Below, piece by piece: positions 1 to 16,021 of a DNA stretch of 33,671 bases (position 1 is its first letter; each line of letters opens with the position of its first letter). Source of the DNA: Rhodocyclales bacterium. GTDB lineage: Bacteria > Pseudomonadota > Gammaproteobacteria > Burkholderiales > Rhodocyclaceae. Below the pieces are notes generated by a model. The model was not told the origin of the DNA. It saw nothing but the letters and a program-made list of their open reading frames with translations, and ran no database searches. The stretch covers positions 1-33,671 of the forward strand of contig JAPLQY010000018.1 of the NCBI GenBank assembly GCA_026399475.1, in the 5' to 3' direction. The position numbers and the translations under genes are program-made.

Positions 1-1
1 C

Positions 2-1006
2 ACCGACGTGAGGACCGACAGTGCGGCCAACACGGGCGACCAGACCTACAGCGGCGCCGTGACCCTGAACGACAACCTGAACCTGCTGGCCACCACGGCG
101 GGCACCATTGCCCTGAACGGCGGCGGCAGCGCGGCAGGTAAGAACCTGACCATCAGGGTGCCGGGCGCGATAACACTTGGTGCCATTACTCTGACGAAGA
201 CAATCGCAGGAACTGGTTATCTCGACGTGACGGCAGGCGGCGCCATCACTCAAACCGGCCTCCTGACCATCGGTGGCGACCTGTGGGCAATGTCGTCAGG
301 AAATATTCTCCTCACCAGTCTCAACGCTCTCAGCGGTACCGTTTCGCTGACCGCCGGTGCCAGTAGTCAGGTATGGCTCAATGCCACTCGGATCGAGGTG
401 GGTCTGGTGCGGCCATCGGATCTGACGACCACCAATGTCGGGATCACGGCGGCCAATGTGACTTTGGAGGCACCGAGTGGCGGCGCCTTCATTACCGCGG
501 CCGGTACAGCCGGAGGCTTGGTGACGGCGACTGCGCCGTTTAGTACGACGGCCGCACTGACCATTCGGACGCTTCCGGGCAATGGTGTTATCGGCGACGT
601 GGCGTTTCCCGTGACGCAGGGTTTGAATGTTCGGACCAGCGGTCTGGTCCAGGTTTTTGGCGACGGCCTCGGTACCGGCACCATCCATTTGGTTGGCGAC
701 GACGCGGTTCAACCAAAGTATGAATTTTCCGGCGATCCGTTGCGTCGGTCAGTCAAGTACAACGGTGTCGAAGCAACCAATGCCCAGTTGACGGGTGCCT
801 TGGATGCGGCTTATCTAGACATTCGCAACGCGACGATCGAGATTCGCGAGTCCGGTTTCGCCAAGGAAAACGCCAACAAGGTCTTGCGCCGAGGGGTAGT
901 GACGTCTGCAGGCCCGGGGCAGCCGGCCGTGGATGACAGTACCGGGATTGCGGGTGCAGGGGTGTGCGACGGGAACTTTACCGACGGTAGCCTGACTTGC
1001 CAATGA
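2..1006 (+). CDS. C-terminal part of a large filamentous-haemagglutinin-like surface/secreted protein (5' end outside window)
   Basis: The frame is open from the left edge, so about 334 C-terminal residues are visible. The residues are dominated by Gly, Ala, Thr, Ser, Val, Leu and Asn, with recurring strand-and-turn units such as AGTIALNGG, GAITLGAITL and GDLWAMSSGNILLTS. This is the pattern of the beta-helix stalk of two-partner-secretion (TpsA/FHA-like) exoproteins. After about residue 240 the repeat character stops. A mixed, more helical tail follows (DAAYLDIRNATIEIRESGF), then a C-terminal segment with a cysteine pair, CDGNFTDGSLTCQ. In HMW1-type TpsA adhesins a terminal cysteine loop helps anchor the protein to the cell; a similar role here is inference. 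No transporter (TpsB) gene is inside the window. The OmpA/FecR modules follow directly. Family assignment rests on composition and repeat pattern only. Confidence 0.6.
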   Translation, partial: TDVRTDSAANTGDQTYSGAVTLNDNLNLLATTAGTIALNGGGSAAGKNLTIRVPGAITLGAITLTKTIAGTGYLDVTAGGAITQTGLLTIGGDLWAMSSGNILLTSLNALSGTVSLTAGASSQVWLNATRIEVGLVRPSDLTTTNVGITAANVTLEAPSGGAFITAAGTAGGLVTATAPFSTTAALTIRTLPGNGVIGDVAFPVTQGLNVRTSGLVQVFGDGLGTGTIHLVGDDAVQPKYEFSGDPLRRSVKYNGVEATNAQLTGALDAAYLDIRNATIEIRESGFAKENANKVLRRGVVTSAGPGQPAVDDSTGIAGAGVCDGNFTDGSLTCQ

Positions 1007-1148
1007 ACGGGCTTTGTACTAAAAAAAGGTATATGGCGTCGCGAGAGTTTGCTGCGGACTGTGACATTTGTCGTTGACGCTGCCCGGCGCGGGGGGGTAA
1101 GGTTTGACAACGCAGGATGTGGAAGTCAATGGTCAATGGAGGCTAGGC

Positions 1149-1706
1149 ATGATAAAGCGAGTAGTTATTGCGGCATTGGTGGGGTGTTCGGCCTGTAGCT
1201 TGGCGTTCGCTGGTGATCAGGAAGCAAGGCAGACGACCTCCATCAACTCGGCTAATCCCAAAGTGGAAGAAGTTGAGGCTGCGTTGTTTCCGAAAGAAGT
1301 TTCGGCGCTGAAAGATGAATGTGCGCAGATGGAAAAGATTGGACTTCGCTGTCAGAGCGTCATTCCGAAGTCGTCGCTGGATACGATCCAAATTACTTTT
1401 GCTCGCGGTTCGGCGATTCTTACCGAGGAGGGGAAGGGGTTTCTTCGTTCAGTAGGTGCGGCGTTGCAGCACAAGGCCGGAGTCTGGAAGTCGGTAGCTA
1501 TCGAGGGTCACACTGATGCGACGGGAAGCGATGCAGCTAACCGTCGTTTGTCGAAGAGCCGGGCGGATTCGGTGAAGAGTTTTCTGCAAGCTGAGTTCGG
1601 CCTGAGCAATATTGAAACGATGGGACGTTCCAGCGAGCGGTTGCGCGATAGTGACAATCCGAGCAGCAGCCTGAATCGTCGAGTCGAGTTTGTTCCCAAT
1701 TGGTGA
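1149..1706 (+). CDS. OmpA-family peptidoglycan-binding protein, copy 1
   Basis: This is a 185-residue protein. The start is set by GGAGG at 1138-1142, six bases before ATG 1149, and by the signal peptide that then begins the protein (MIKRVVIAALVGCSACSLAFA). About 50 residues of linker follow, with a CAQMEKIGLRC cysteine pair. The C-terminal OmpA/MotB domain carries EGHTDATGSDAANRRLSKSR; in this family the Asp of GHTD and the downstream Arg bind the diaminopimelate of peptidoglycan. No beta-barrel is present, so it is probably periplasmic and wall-bound. The next gene begins 5 nt after the stop, so the two are surely co-translated. A second copy of identical length lies at 2469-3026. The gene is less GC-rich than the housekeeping genes downstream. 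Confidence 0.85.
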   Translation: MIKRVVIAALVGCSACSLAFAGDQEARQTTSINSANPKVEEVEAALFPKEVSALKDECAQMEKIGLRCQSVIPKSSLDTIQITFARGSAILTEEGKGFLRSVGAALQHKAGVWKSVAIEGHTDATGSDAANRRLSKSRADSVKSFLQAEFGLSNIETMGRSSERLRDSDNPSSSLNRRVEFVPNW

Positions 1707-1711
1707 TATCT

Positions 1712-2362
1712 ATGAGATTCAATAGGTCCGGTTTGATCGCCCTTGTCCTCGGTGCTGTGTTAGCGAGCGGGGTTTGGGCACAGGAAGCGGCCGGAGATGT
1801 CGGTCTGGTCAGCGCTTTGCAGGGTGACGTGAGCTATCAGGGCCGGGAGGGTCAGGAACGCAAAGCCCAAGCCTATATGAGGCTGCGTCACGGTGACAAA
1901 GTGACTTTGGCGTCTGGATCCAGTATCCGGATCAGCTATATGACAGCCAGTCGCCAGGAGTCATGGACGGGGCCGGGTAGTTTTGTGGCGACCTCGACCG
2001 GCGGTGAATTGTTGAAGGGCGCCAAGCCTGATGTCGTGCAGCTGCCGGCTGCGGTGCCACAGAGACTGGCACGAGTTTCCGAGTTGATGAACACCTCGCG
2101 CGTGGGCGGTCTTGTCGTGAGATCGGCGAAAGCACAAACGTCGGCGAGCAAGGAAGAAGTCGCTTATGCCATGGCTGCGTATGAGTCGATGCGAGCCACG
2201 GCTGCGGCCAGCGATGTGACGCCGGAATTGTACTTGTACGCTGTGCTTGAAGAGCATGGAATGGTGGACGATTTGAAGAAGGTGGCCCGTGACATGTTGG
2301 CCCGCCAGCCCAACAATCCCGACATCCAGCAACTCGCCGAGGCGGCACTTAACGCTCGGTAG
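1712..2362 (+). CDS. FecR-like domain periplasmic protein, copy 1
   Basis: This is a 216-residue protein starting at ATG 1712, 5 nt after the preceding ompA-like gene; an upstream in-frame TTG at 1700 would spoil the signal peptide. Residues 1-24 form a signal peptide ending VWAQ. Residues about 30-115 match the FecR fold pattern: GDVSYQGREGQ, then LRHGDKVTLASGSSIRISY and a WTGPGSFVA strand. In FecR proteins this domain is a periplasmic sensor or ligand-binding module, and stand-alone versions occur beside large secreted proteins. Residues about 145-216 are helical and TPR-like (DDLKKVARDMLARQPNNPDIQQLAEAAL). No sigma factor gene is adjacent, so a classical FecIR signalling role is not supported. 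A near-identical copy lies at 3117-3770. Confidence 0.7.
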   Translation: MRFNRSGLIALVLGAVLASGVWAQEAAGDVGLVSALQGDVSYQGREGQERKAQAYMRLRHGDKVTLASGSSIRISYMTASRQESWTGPGSFVATSTGGELLKGAKPDVVQLPAAVPQRLARVSELMNTSRVGGLVVRSAKAQTSASKEEVAYAMAAYESMRATAAASDVTPELYLYAVLEEHGMVDDLKKVARDMLARQPNNPDIQQLAEAALNAR

Positions 2363-2468
2363 CCAGTGCGGAGATTGGCGTTCGAGGGACACAACCCATA
2401 GATCATAGTTGCCCGCGGGTGTCGGTGTTGAATTAGATGGTGGAAGCAGTGACTTATTGGAGATGGGT

Positions 2469-3026
2469 ATGAGCAAGCATATATTGATTGTAGCGATGAT
2501 GGCGTCTGTTGCATGCGGTGCGGCTTTTGCCGTTGATGGGGAGCATCGGCAGACGGTTTCGATTGACAAGCCCAATCCAAGCGTGGAAGAGGTCGATGCT
2601 GCGTTGTTTCCCAAGGGAATCGTGGACTTGAAGGCCGAGTGCGCACAAATGGAGAAGGCTGGACTTCGTTGCCAGAGTGTTATTCCGAAGTCGTCGCTGG
2701 CTACGATTCAGGTAACTTTTGCTCGCGGTTCCGCGATGCTTAACGATGATGCGAAGGTTTTTTTGCGCTCGGTAGGAGCTGCCTTGCAACTCAAGGCCGG
2801 GGTGTGGAAGTCCTTGGCTATCGAGGGACACACCGATTCGACAGGCAGTGATGCAGCGAACCGTCGATTGTCGAAAAATCGCGCGGATTCCGTGAAGGAT
2901 TTTCTGCAGACTGAATTCGGGTTGAGCAATATCGAGACAGCAGGTCGTGCCAGCGAAATGCTTCGCGACACCAATGATCCAACGAGCGGCTTGAATCGTC
3001 GTGTCGAGTTCGTTCCCAATTGGTAA
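2469..3026 (+). CDS. OmpA-family peptidoglycan-binding protein, copy 2
   Basis: This protein is 185 residues, exactly as long as copy 1 (1149-1706), and the two align without gaps. The equal length confirms both chosen starts. GGAG at 2459-2462 sits six bases before ATG 2469; the in-frame ATG at 2463 would leave no spacing. The signal peptide is MSKHILIVAMMASVACGAAFA. The CAQMEKAGLRC pair, the VIPKSSL stretch and the EGHTDSTGSDAANRRLSKNR peptidoglycan-binding motif are conserved, whereas signal peptide and linker have diverged. The same terminal residues RRVEFVPNW end both copies. Unlike copy 1, a 90-nt gap separates it from its FecR-like partner, so that partner may have its own expression signals. 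Confidence 0.85.
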   Translation: MSKHILIVAMMASVACGAAFAVDGEHRQTVSIDKPNPSVEEVDAALFPKGIVDLKAECAQMEKAGLRCQSVIPKSSLATIQVTFARGSAMLNDDAKVFLRSVGAALQLKAGVWKSLAIEGHTDSTGSDAANRRLSKNRADSVKDFLQTEFGLSNIETAGRASEMLRDTNDPTSGLNRRVEFVPNW

Positions 3027-3116
3027 ATTGCCGGATATTCGCGGCGTCGGCAGGCCTAGAGTCCGCTGCCGTTCGGAGTATTAAGTTCTTGGGCCCTATT
3101 TTTGGAAGGATTACAC

Positions 3117-3770
3117 GTGAGATACCGAATCTATTTTAGTTTGGCCTGCCTGTTCTTCGCTGGCTTGTCAGTGGGGCAGGTGCAGGCGCAGGACGCGGCG
3201 GCGGATGTCGCCTTGGTAAACGCTTTACAGGGGGATGTGAGCTATCAGGGCAGGGAAGGCCCGGCACGCAAGGCTCAGGCCTATATGAGACTGCGTCACG
3301 GTGACAAAGTGACTTTGGCGTCTGGATCCAGTATCCGGATCAGCTATACGACAGCCAGCCGCCAGGAGTCATGGACGGGGCCGGGTAGTTTTGTGGCGAC
3401 CTCGACCGGCGGTGAATTGTTGAAGGGCAGCAAGCCTGATGTCGTGCAATTGCCGGCTGCGGTGCCACAGAAGCTGGCAAGAATATCCGATCTGATGAAC
3501 ACTTCACGCGTGGGCGGTCTCGTCGTGAGATCGGCGAAAGCGCAAACACCGGCCAGCAAGGAGGAAGTCGCCGAAGCCATTGCTACCTATGAATCGATGC
3601 GAGCCACGGCTGCGGCCAGCGATGTGACGCCCGAGTTGTTCCTTTACTCTGTGTTTCAGGAGCACGGAATGGTGGACGATTTGAAGAAGGTGGCTCGTGA
3701 CATGTTGGCCCGCCAGCCCAACAATCCCGACATCCAGCAACTCGCCAATGCTGCGCTCAATGCGCAGTAA
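3117..3770 (+). CDS. FecR-like domain periplasmic protein, copy 2
   Basis: This is a 217-residue protein read from GTG 3117, with GGAAGGA at 3104-3110 six bases upstream. A TTG at 3102 is also in frame but overlaps that ribosome-binding site. The signal peptide (VRYRIYFSLACLFFAGLSVGQVQAQ) differs from that of copy 1, but from about residue 35 onward the two proteins are almost the same. The FecR-like core has LRHGDKVTLASGSSIRISY and ESWTGPGSFVATSTGGELLKG, and a helical tail ends NNPDIQQLANAALNAQ. A 138-nt stretch (1883-2020 versus 3291-3428) shows only 2 internal base differences, which suggests recent conversion or duplication. The gene ends just before a strong terminator at 3787-3833. Confidence 0.7.
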   Translation: MRYRIYFSLACLFFAGLSVGQVQAQDAAADVALVNALQGDVSYQGREGPARKAQAYMRLRHGDKVTLASGSSIRISYTTASRQESWTGPGSFVATSTGGELLKGSKPDVVQLPAAVPQKLARISDLMNTSRVGGLVVRSAKAQTPASKEEVAEAIATYESMRATAAASDVTPELFLYSVFQEHGMVDDLKKVARDMLARQPNNPDIQQLANAALNAQ

Positions 3771-3786
3771 ATAGTCTGCAGATAAG

Positions 3787-3833
3787 GGCGCAGAGCTGCC
3801 GGCGGAAATCCGGTAGCCTGCGCCGTTTTTTTT
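3787..3833 (+). terminator. Strong rho-independent terminator after the OmpA/FecR modules
   Basis: Outer stem GGCGCAG (3787-3793) pairs with CTGCGCC (3818-3824). Inner stem GCTGCCGG (3795-3802) pairs with CCGGTAGC (3810-3817) with one G-T wobble and a 7-nt loop. Eight T residues follow at 3826-3833. It lies 16 bases after the FecR-like stop and separates that locus from ftsK. Confidence 0.92.
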
Positions 3834-3876
3834 GGCAAAACTTGAACAAAGCTGAACTTGGGCAGCTTTTTGGTGC

Positions 3877-3903
3877 TTGAGGAGTCCTGCAGCCAGACAT
3901 AAT
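3877..3903 (+). promoter_or_regulatory. Weak candidate promoter for ftsK
   Basis: TTGAGG (3877-3882) and CATAAT (3898-3903) lie between the upstream terminator and ftsK. The spacer is only 15 nt, shorter than ideal for sigma-70. It is offered because ftsK must have its own promoter after the terminator. Confidence 0.3.
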
Positions 3904-3956
3904 GTTCCAGTGTCCGTCATTCCGGACCGGGTTGAATCCAGGCCCGGCTCGTTGCC

Positions 3957-6269
<2,313 letters not shown>

Positions 6270-6289
6270 AGCCGCGTGGTGCGGCAGCA

Positions 6290-6826
6290 ATGAGCCATCC
6301 CTACAAGTACTGCCCCTGCTGCGCCACGCCGTTGGCGTTGATCACGCAGATCGAGGATGGCGGTGACAAGGAGCGCCTGCATTGTCCCGCCTGCGGCTAC
6401 ACGCACTGGAACAACCCGACGCCGGTACTGGCCGCGGTCATCGAGTATCAGGGCAAGGTTTTGCTGGCGCAGAACGCTGCCTGGCCGGGCAAGATGTTTG
6501 CGCTTATCACCGGCTTCATGGAAGCGGGCGATACGCCGGAGGGCGGCATGGTGCGCGAAATCCTGGAAGAGACCCATCTCGAAACCAGTGCCTTGAACCT
6601 GATCGGCGTCTACGACTTTCAGCGCATGAACCAGGTGATCATTGCTTATCACGCTGTGTGCCACGGCGAGGTGCGGCTGTCGCCGGAACTGGCGGACTAC
6701 CGCCTGTTCGCGCCGGAAGCCGTGAAGTGCTGGCCGGCCGGCACCGGCTACGCGCTGGCGGACTGGCTGAAATCGCGCGGCCACACGCCGCAGTTCGTCG
6801 AATTCGAGAAACGCGATCCCGCGTAG
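6290..6826 (+). CDS. Zinc-ribbon Nudix hydrolase
   Basis: This is a 178-residue protein. The N-terminus has a four-cysteine zinc ribbon, CPCC near residue 8 and CPAC near residue 34, followed by the WNNPTPV segment typical of NudC-like Nudix proteins. The Nudix box starts GFMEAGD and continues to REILEETHLE. The REIxEE core is intact, but the first conserved Glu of the box is Asp and the usual Gly after EE is replaced (THL), so the substrate is open; NADH-pyrophosphatase-like activity is possible. It lies between ftsK and lolA, close to both. Another zinc-ribbon Nudix gene is at 15256-15819. Confidence 0.85.
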   Translation: MSHPYKYCPCCATPLALITQIEDGGDKERLHCPACGYTHWNNPTPVLAAVIEYQGKVLLAQNAAWPGKMFALITGFMEAGDTPEGGMVREILEETHLETSALNLIGVYDFQRMNQVIIAYHAVCHGEVRLSPELADYRLFAPEAVKCWPAGTGYALADWLKSRGHTPQFVEFEKRDPA

Positions 6827-6894
6827 CAGCGGAACCGCCGCGGCCGGAAACACGGGATCAAGCACGGCAGGCGCGGGGCTGCGATAATCCGCAG

Positions 6895-7495
6895 ATGAAG
6901 AATCTCCTCCGCCTCCTTTGCGCCCTCTGCGGCTATGGCTTTTTCGCGCCGGTGCAGGCCGCCGGCCTCGAGCAGCTCAAGGGCTTCCTCGAATCCAACC
7001 GCAGCGCGCGCGGCGTGTTCACGCAAACCGTGATCGCCAAGTCGGGGAAGAAACCGCAGCAGTCGGCTGGCATCTTCGCCCTGCAGCGGCCGGGCAAGTT
7101 CCGCTGGTCCTATGAGAAGCCCTACAAGCAATTGCTGGTCAGTGACGGCAACAAGCTGTGGAGCTACGACCCCGACCTCAACCAGGTCGCGGTAAAAAAG
7201 CTCGGCACGGCCTTCGGCGCCAGTCCGGCGGCGCTGCTGGCCGGGCAGGACCTGGACAGGCACTTCACTCTCAAGGAAGGCGCCGCGGCGGACGGGCTGG
7301 AGTTCGTCGAGGCCACGCCCAAGGGCGGCGACGCCAGCTTCGAGCGCGTCAAGATCGGCTTTGCCGCCAACAAGCCGGTGAGCATGGAAATCCATGACAG
7401 CTTCGGCCAGGTGACGGTGTTGCGCTTCACCCAGTTCGAGGCCAATCCGGCGTTGCCCGCGTCGCTGTTTCGCTTTGTCGCACCCGCCGGGGCCG

Positions 7496-7512
<17 letters not shown>
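6895..7512 (+). CDS. lolA: Outer-membrane lipoprotein carrier protein LolA
   Basis: This is a 205-residue periplasmic chaperone that takes lipoproteins from LolCDE to LolB. ATG 6895 opens a signal peptide (MKNLLRLLCALCGYGFFAPVQA). The frame is open far upstream through the Nudix gene, but that extension is only its shadow. Family hallmarks are ARGVFTQ near the mature N-terminus, PGKFRWSYEKPYKQLLVSDG (the hydrophobic cleft strand), LWSYDPDLNQV and FGQVTVLRFTQFEANPALP near the C-terminus. It overlaps the start of rarA by 17 nt, so the two are probably translationally coupled. The order ftsK-lolA-rarA-serS is common in proteobacteria and supports the call. Confidence 0.95.
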
Positions 7513-11452
<3,940 letters not shown>

Positions 11453-11472
11453 TGCTTTCCCTTCGTGCGTGC

Positions 11473-11502
11473 TGTGACCGAGCGGCGCTTCACGGGTATA
11501 AT
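11473..11502 (+). promoter_or_regulatory. Promoter of the tRNA-Ser gene
   Basis: A perfect -10 box TATAAT lies at 11497-11502, 11 nt before the tRNA. A weak -35 match, TGTGAC, lies at 11473-11478 with an 18-nt spacer. The GC-rich stretch after the -10 box (ccgcgcc) fits a stringently controlled stable-RNA promoter. Confidence 0.7.
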
Positions 11503-11513
11503 CCGCGCCTCGC

Positions 11514-11603
11514 GGAGAGGTGGCAGAGTGGTCGAATGTACCTGACTCGAAATCAGGCGATGTCGCAAGGCATCCGTGGGTTCGAATCCCACCCTCTCCG
11601 CCA
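11514..11603 (+). tRNA. tRNA-Ser (anticodon CGA)
   Basis: This is a 90-nt class II tRNA. The acceptor stem GGAGAGG (11514-11520) pairs with CCTCTCC (11593-11599). The anticodon stem-loop is CCTGA-CTCGAAA-TCAGG, giving anticodon CGA, which reads UCG. A long variable arm follows, and the T arm is GTGGGTTCGAATCCCAC. The discriminator G and CCA end are encoded (11600-11603). It is read by SerS, whose gene lies 1.4 kb upstream. The antisense strand yields the familiar false peptide GGIRTHG. Confidence 0.98.
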
Positions 11604-11637
11604 CCGGATTCTACCTGCTCCAACCCCCCAGGATACT

Positions 11638-13896
<2,259 letters not shown>

Positions 13897-13906
13897 TTCC
13901 GGAGAA

Positions 13907-14482
13907 TCAGGCCGCGCGCACGCGGCTTTGGGATGGAACGTGACGGGCGAGGAAGTCCATCTGGTCGGCGAGAATGTTCCTGTTGCAGAGGATCAGGTAT
14001 TCCGCCTTGTTCGGCACGTAGGGCGCATAGACCAGTTCCATGCGCGCCTGTTCCGGGGTGCGTCCGCTCTTGGTCTGGTTGCAGTGACGGCAGGCGGTGA
14101 CCACGTTCATCCAGGTGTCGCGTCCGCCTTGCGAAACCGGCAGAATATGGTCGCGGGTCAGCCGCTGCGAGGAAAACTCGCGGGCGCAATAGGCGCAGAT
14201 GTGGCGGTCGCGATGGAACAGTTCGCGGTTGGACAGCGGCGGGGTCGGGTGCAGTGACTTGCCAGAGAGGGCCTTGCCGCGAATGGCGATAATGCTGCTG
14301 GTAGACAATGCGGAGCGTTCGCCGGTAACGCGGTTGGTGCCACCGTAAAAAATGAAATGAGTATCTCCCGCATCCCAGGCGACCAGGTCGCGCGCAACGT
14401 AAATGCAGGCATGCTGCCAACTCACCCAGCGGTGGGGAACACCATGCTGGTCGAGGGTAAGGATCAGCGGATGGCTAGTCAT
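13907..14482 (-). CDS. HNH endonuclease family protein
   Basis: This is a 191-residue protein starting [14 protein letters not shown] at 14482. The longer upstream frame overlaps the divergent tonB-like gene and is not coding. The C-terminal half has the HNH fold: CAYCAREF supplies the first zinc Cys pair, [14 protein letters not shown] carries the catalytic His, and the Asn-containing [21 protein letters not shown] gives the second Cys pair. The N-terminal half ([24 protein letters not shown]) is a family-typical extension. It is a small chromosomal HNH protein of unknown substrate; no methylase or phage gene is adjacent, so restriction or packaging roles are not supported. It diverges from the tonB-like gene with only 41 nt between the starts. 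Confidence 0.88.
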   Translation of the reverse strand: MTSHPLILTLDQHGVPHRWVSWQHACIYVARDLVAWDAGDTHFIFYGGTNRVTGERSALSTSSIIAIRGKALSGKSLHPTPPLSNRELFHRDRHICAYCAREFSSQRLTRDHILPVSQGGRDTWMNVVTACRHCNQTKSGRTPEQARMELVYAPYVPNKAEYLILCNRNILADQMDFLARHVPSQSRVRAA

Positions 14483-14523
14483 CTCTATAGAATCCCGTAT
14501 TGGCACGAATTTAGCAGAGCGCA

Positions 14524-15255
14524 ATGACTTTTGATAGCTTCGAAACGAGGGCATTAGCGACGCGCCGGTTGCGCTATGCCATTGCCGCCTCGCTGCTTGT
14601 TCACCTGCTGGTGCTTTGGCCCGGCAACTTGCGTGTACTGACGAAGGATACGCCTTCGTCACTGCATGCAATGCTGCGCTTGTCACCGCAACCGTCGGTC
14701 CAACGTGCGCCACCCGATCCGTCGCCGCTTGCCATACCACCCGCCCCCACTCATGCATTGCCTGTTGCCAGGCCCGAATCTCCGGTATTGGAGCGTCCCG
14801 GGCCGTCTTCAGTTCCGCAGACGCCAGTTGAGCCGGTCTTGAAGCCCTCATCGGGCCCGGAGTCGGTCGCCGTTGCTGCCGGTTCGGCGGCAGTGCCGGC
14901 GGCGGGATCGGCGAGCAGCCTTCTCCTTACTGAAGCCAGTGCATCCGGTGAAGCTGTGGACGGCCTGCGCGGCTATCGCCTTGCCATTGCGACCCAGGCC
15001 CGACGTTTCAAGCGCTACCCGGCCCAGGCGATGGCGTCCGGCTCGGAGGGAAGCGCCGACATTCGCATCGAAGTCGGCAGCGACGGCCGGCCGCGACCCG
15101 CCACGGTTATCCGTTCCAGCGGCCATGAACTGCTGGATCGTGCGGCATTGGCCATGATTGATGCCGGCGCCCAGCGTGCCCGTTTACCGGAGAGCCTGCG
15201 CGGCAAAACCTTCGCGGTGGTGCTGCCGGTAATCTTCAATCTGGACGACGAGTAA
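14524..15255 (+). CDS. TonB-like energy transducer protein
   Basis: This is a 243-residue protein with the layout of TonB. A short cytoplasmic N-terminus is followed by one membrane segment at about residues 19-35 (YAIAASLLVHLLVLWPG). A long Pro/Ser/Val-rich periplasmic spacer covers about residues 50-135 (PDPSPLAIPPAPTHALP). The C-terminal TonB domain includes RRFKRYPAQAM, GSADIRIEVGSDGRP and VLPVIFNL. In this family it passes proton-motive energy from ExbBD to outer-membrane receptors. No exbB, exbD or receptor gene lies in the window, so its partner is unknown. The stop abuts that of the convergent Nudix gene with no gap. Confidence 0.85.
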   Translation: MTFDSFETRALATRRLRYAIAASLLVHLLVLWPGNLRVLTKDTPSSLHAMLRLSPQPSVQRAPPDPSPLAIPPAPTHALPVARPESPVLERPGPSSVPQTPVEPVLKPSSGPESVAVAAGSAAVPAAGSASSLLLTEASASGEAVDGLRGYRLAIATQARRFKRYPAQAMASGSEGSADIRIEVGSDGRPRPATVIRSSGHELLDRAALAMIDAGAQRARLPESLRGKTFAVVLPVIFNLDDE

Positions 15256-15819
15256 TCAGAGTGCCGCTTGCTTCGGGGGAGGCGTCAGGTCTTCGGTACG
15301 GAAACGGTAAGCTCCGGCGCGGCGATCCGCGAAGTAGTGCTTTAGGGTAATGCCAATGGTGCGAAAGGCGATTTCGTCCCAGGGAATTTCCTCCTCCCGA
15401 AACAGCTTCAGTTCAAGGGTTTCGATGCCGGGGGCAAATTCGAGATCCAGCAAGCGAGATCGGTAGATCACATGCACCTGATGAATGTGCGGCACGCTGA
15501 TCAAAGTGTACATTTCGCCAAGTTCTATGCGGGCGCAAGCTTCTTCCAAAGTTTCACGCAGGGCCGCGTCAGCCACTGTTTCGCCGTTCTCCATGAAGCC
15601 GGCTGGCAGAGTCCACTTGCCGTAGCGCGGTTCGATGGCTCGCCGGCAGAGGAGCACACGATCTTCCCATTCGGGCAAGGCCCCGACCACGAGTCGCGGG
15701 TTGCGGTAATGAATTGCGCCACACGCGCCGCAAACATGGCGCGGCAAGGAGTCACCTGCAGGTATCTTCAGCGTCACGGGTGAGCCGCAGACGCTGCAAA
15801 AGTTTATCGCCGGTTCCAT
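15256..15819 (-). CDS. Zinc-ribbon Nudix hydrolase
   Basis: This is a 187-residue protein. The zinc ribbon has CSVCG near residue 8 and CGACG near residue 30, followed by HYRNPRLVVGALPEW. The Nudix box is GFMENGETVADAALRETLEEAC. All acidic metal ligands are present, and the final Gly is replaced by Cys. The architecture is like that of the 6290 Nudix protein, but the sequences differ widely, so these are old paralogues. Substrate unknown; nucleoside-diphosphate derivatives are usual for the fold. It is transcribed away from the flhDC leader. Confidence 0.85.
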   Translation of the reverse strand: MEPAINFCSVCGSPVTLKIPAGDSLPRHVCGACGAIHYRNPRLVVGALPEWEDRVLLCRRAIEPRYGKWTLPAGFMENGETVADAALRETLEEACARIELGEMYTLISVPHIHQVHVIYRSRLLDLEFAPGIETLELKLFREEEIPWDEIAFRTIGITLKHYFADRRAGAYRFRTEDLTPPPKQAAL

Positions 15820-15905
15820 GCCGGATATTCTAGCGTGTCGATTTCTCCATGCTGAAGGCTGTTACGGTTTTTGGTTACGGCATAACGCCTGCTACCGCAG
15901 GCACC

Positions 15906-15944
15906 AGCCTTCACTGAAGCTTCGTTTTCCTTTGGGTCTCCGAT
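15906..15944 (+). repeat. Short repeated element, copy A (upstream of flhDC)
   Basis: AGCCTTC-ACTGAAGCT followed by TCGTTTTCC and CTCCGAT. The same order of blocks occurs at 17270-17314, with one inserted base and a few changes. The CTTC-act-GAAG core is an inverted repeat. The pairing is suggestive only. Confidence 0.4.
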
Positions 15945-16021
15945 AAGGGTTACGCCCCTGGAAGGCATGTGACAACTGGAGTTACAAATAAATATATACT
16001 ATAATCAGTTGGTTATCACAT

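Noticed and set aside
1091..1097. Run of seven G before the first OmpA-like gene as a phase-variation tract
   Set aside because: Seven bases is short for slippage switching and no promoter elements are clearly spaced around it.
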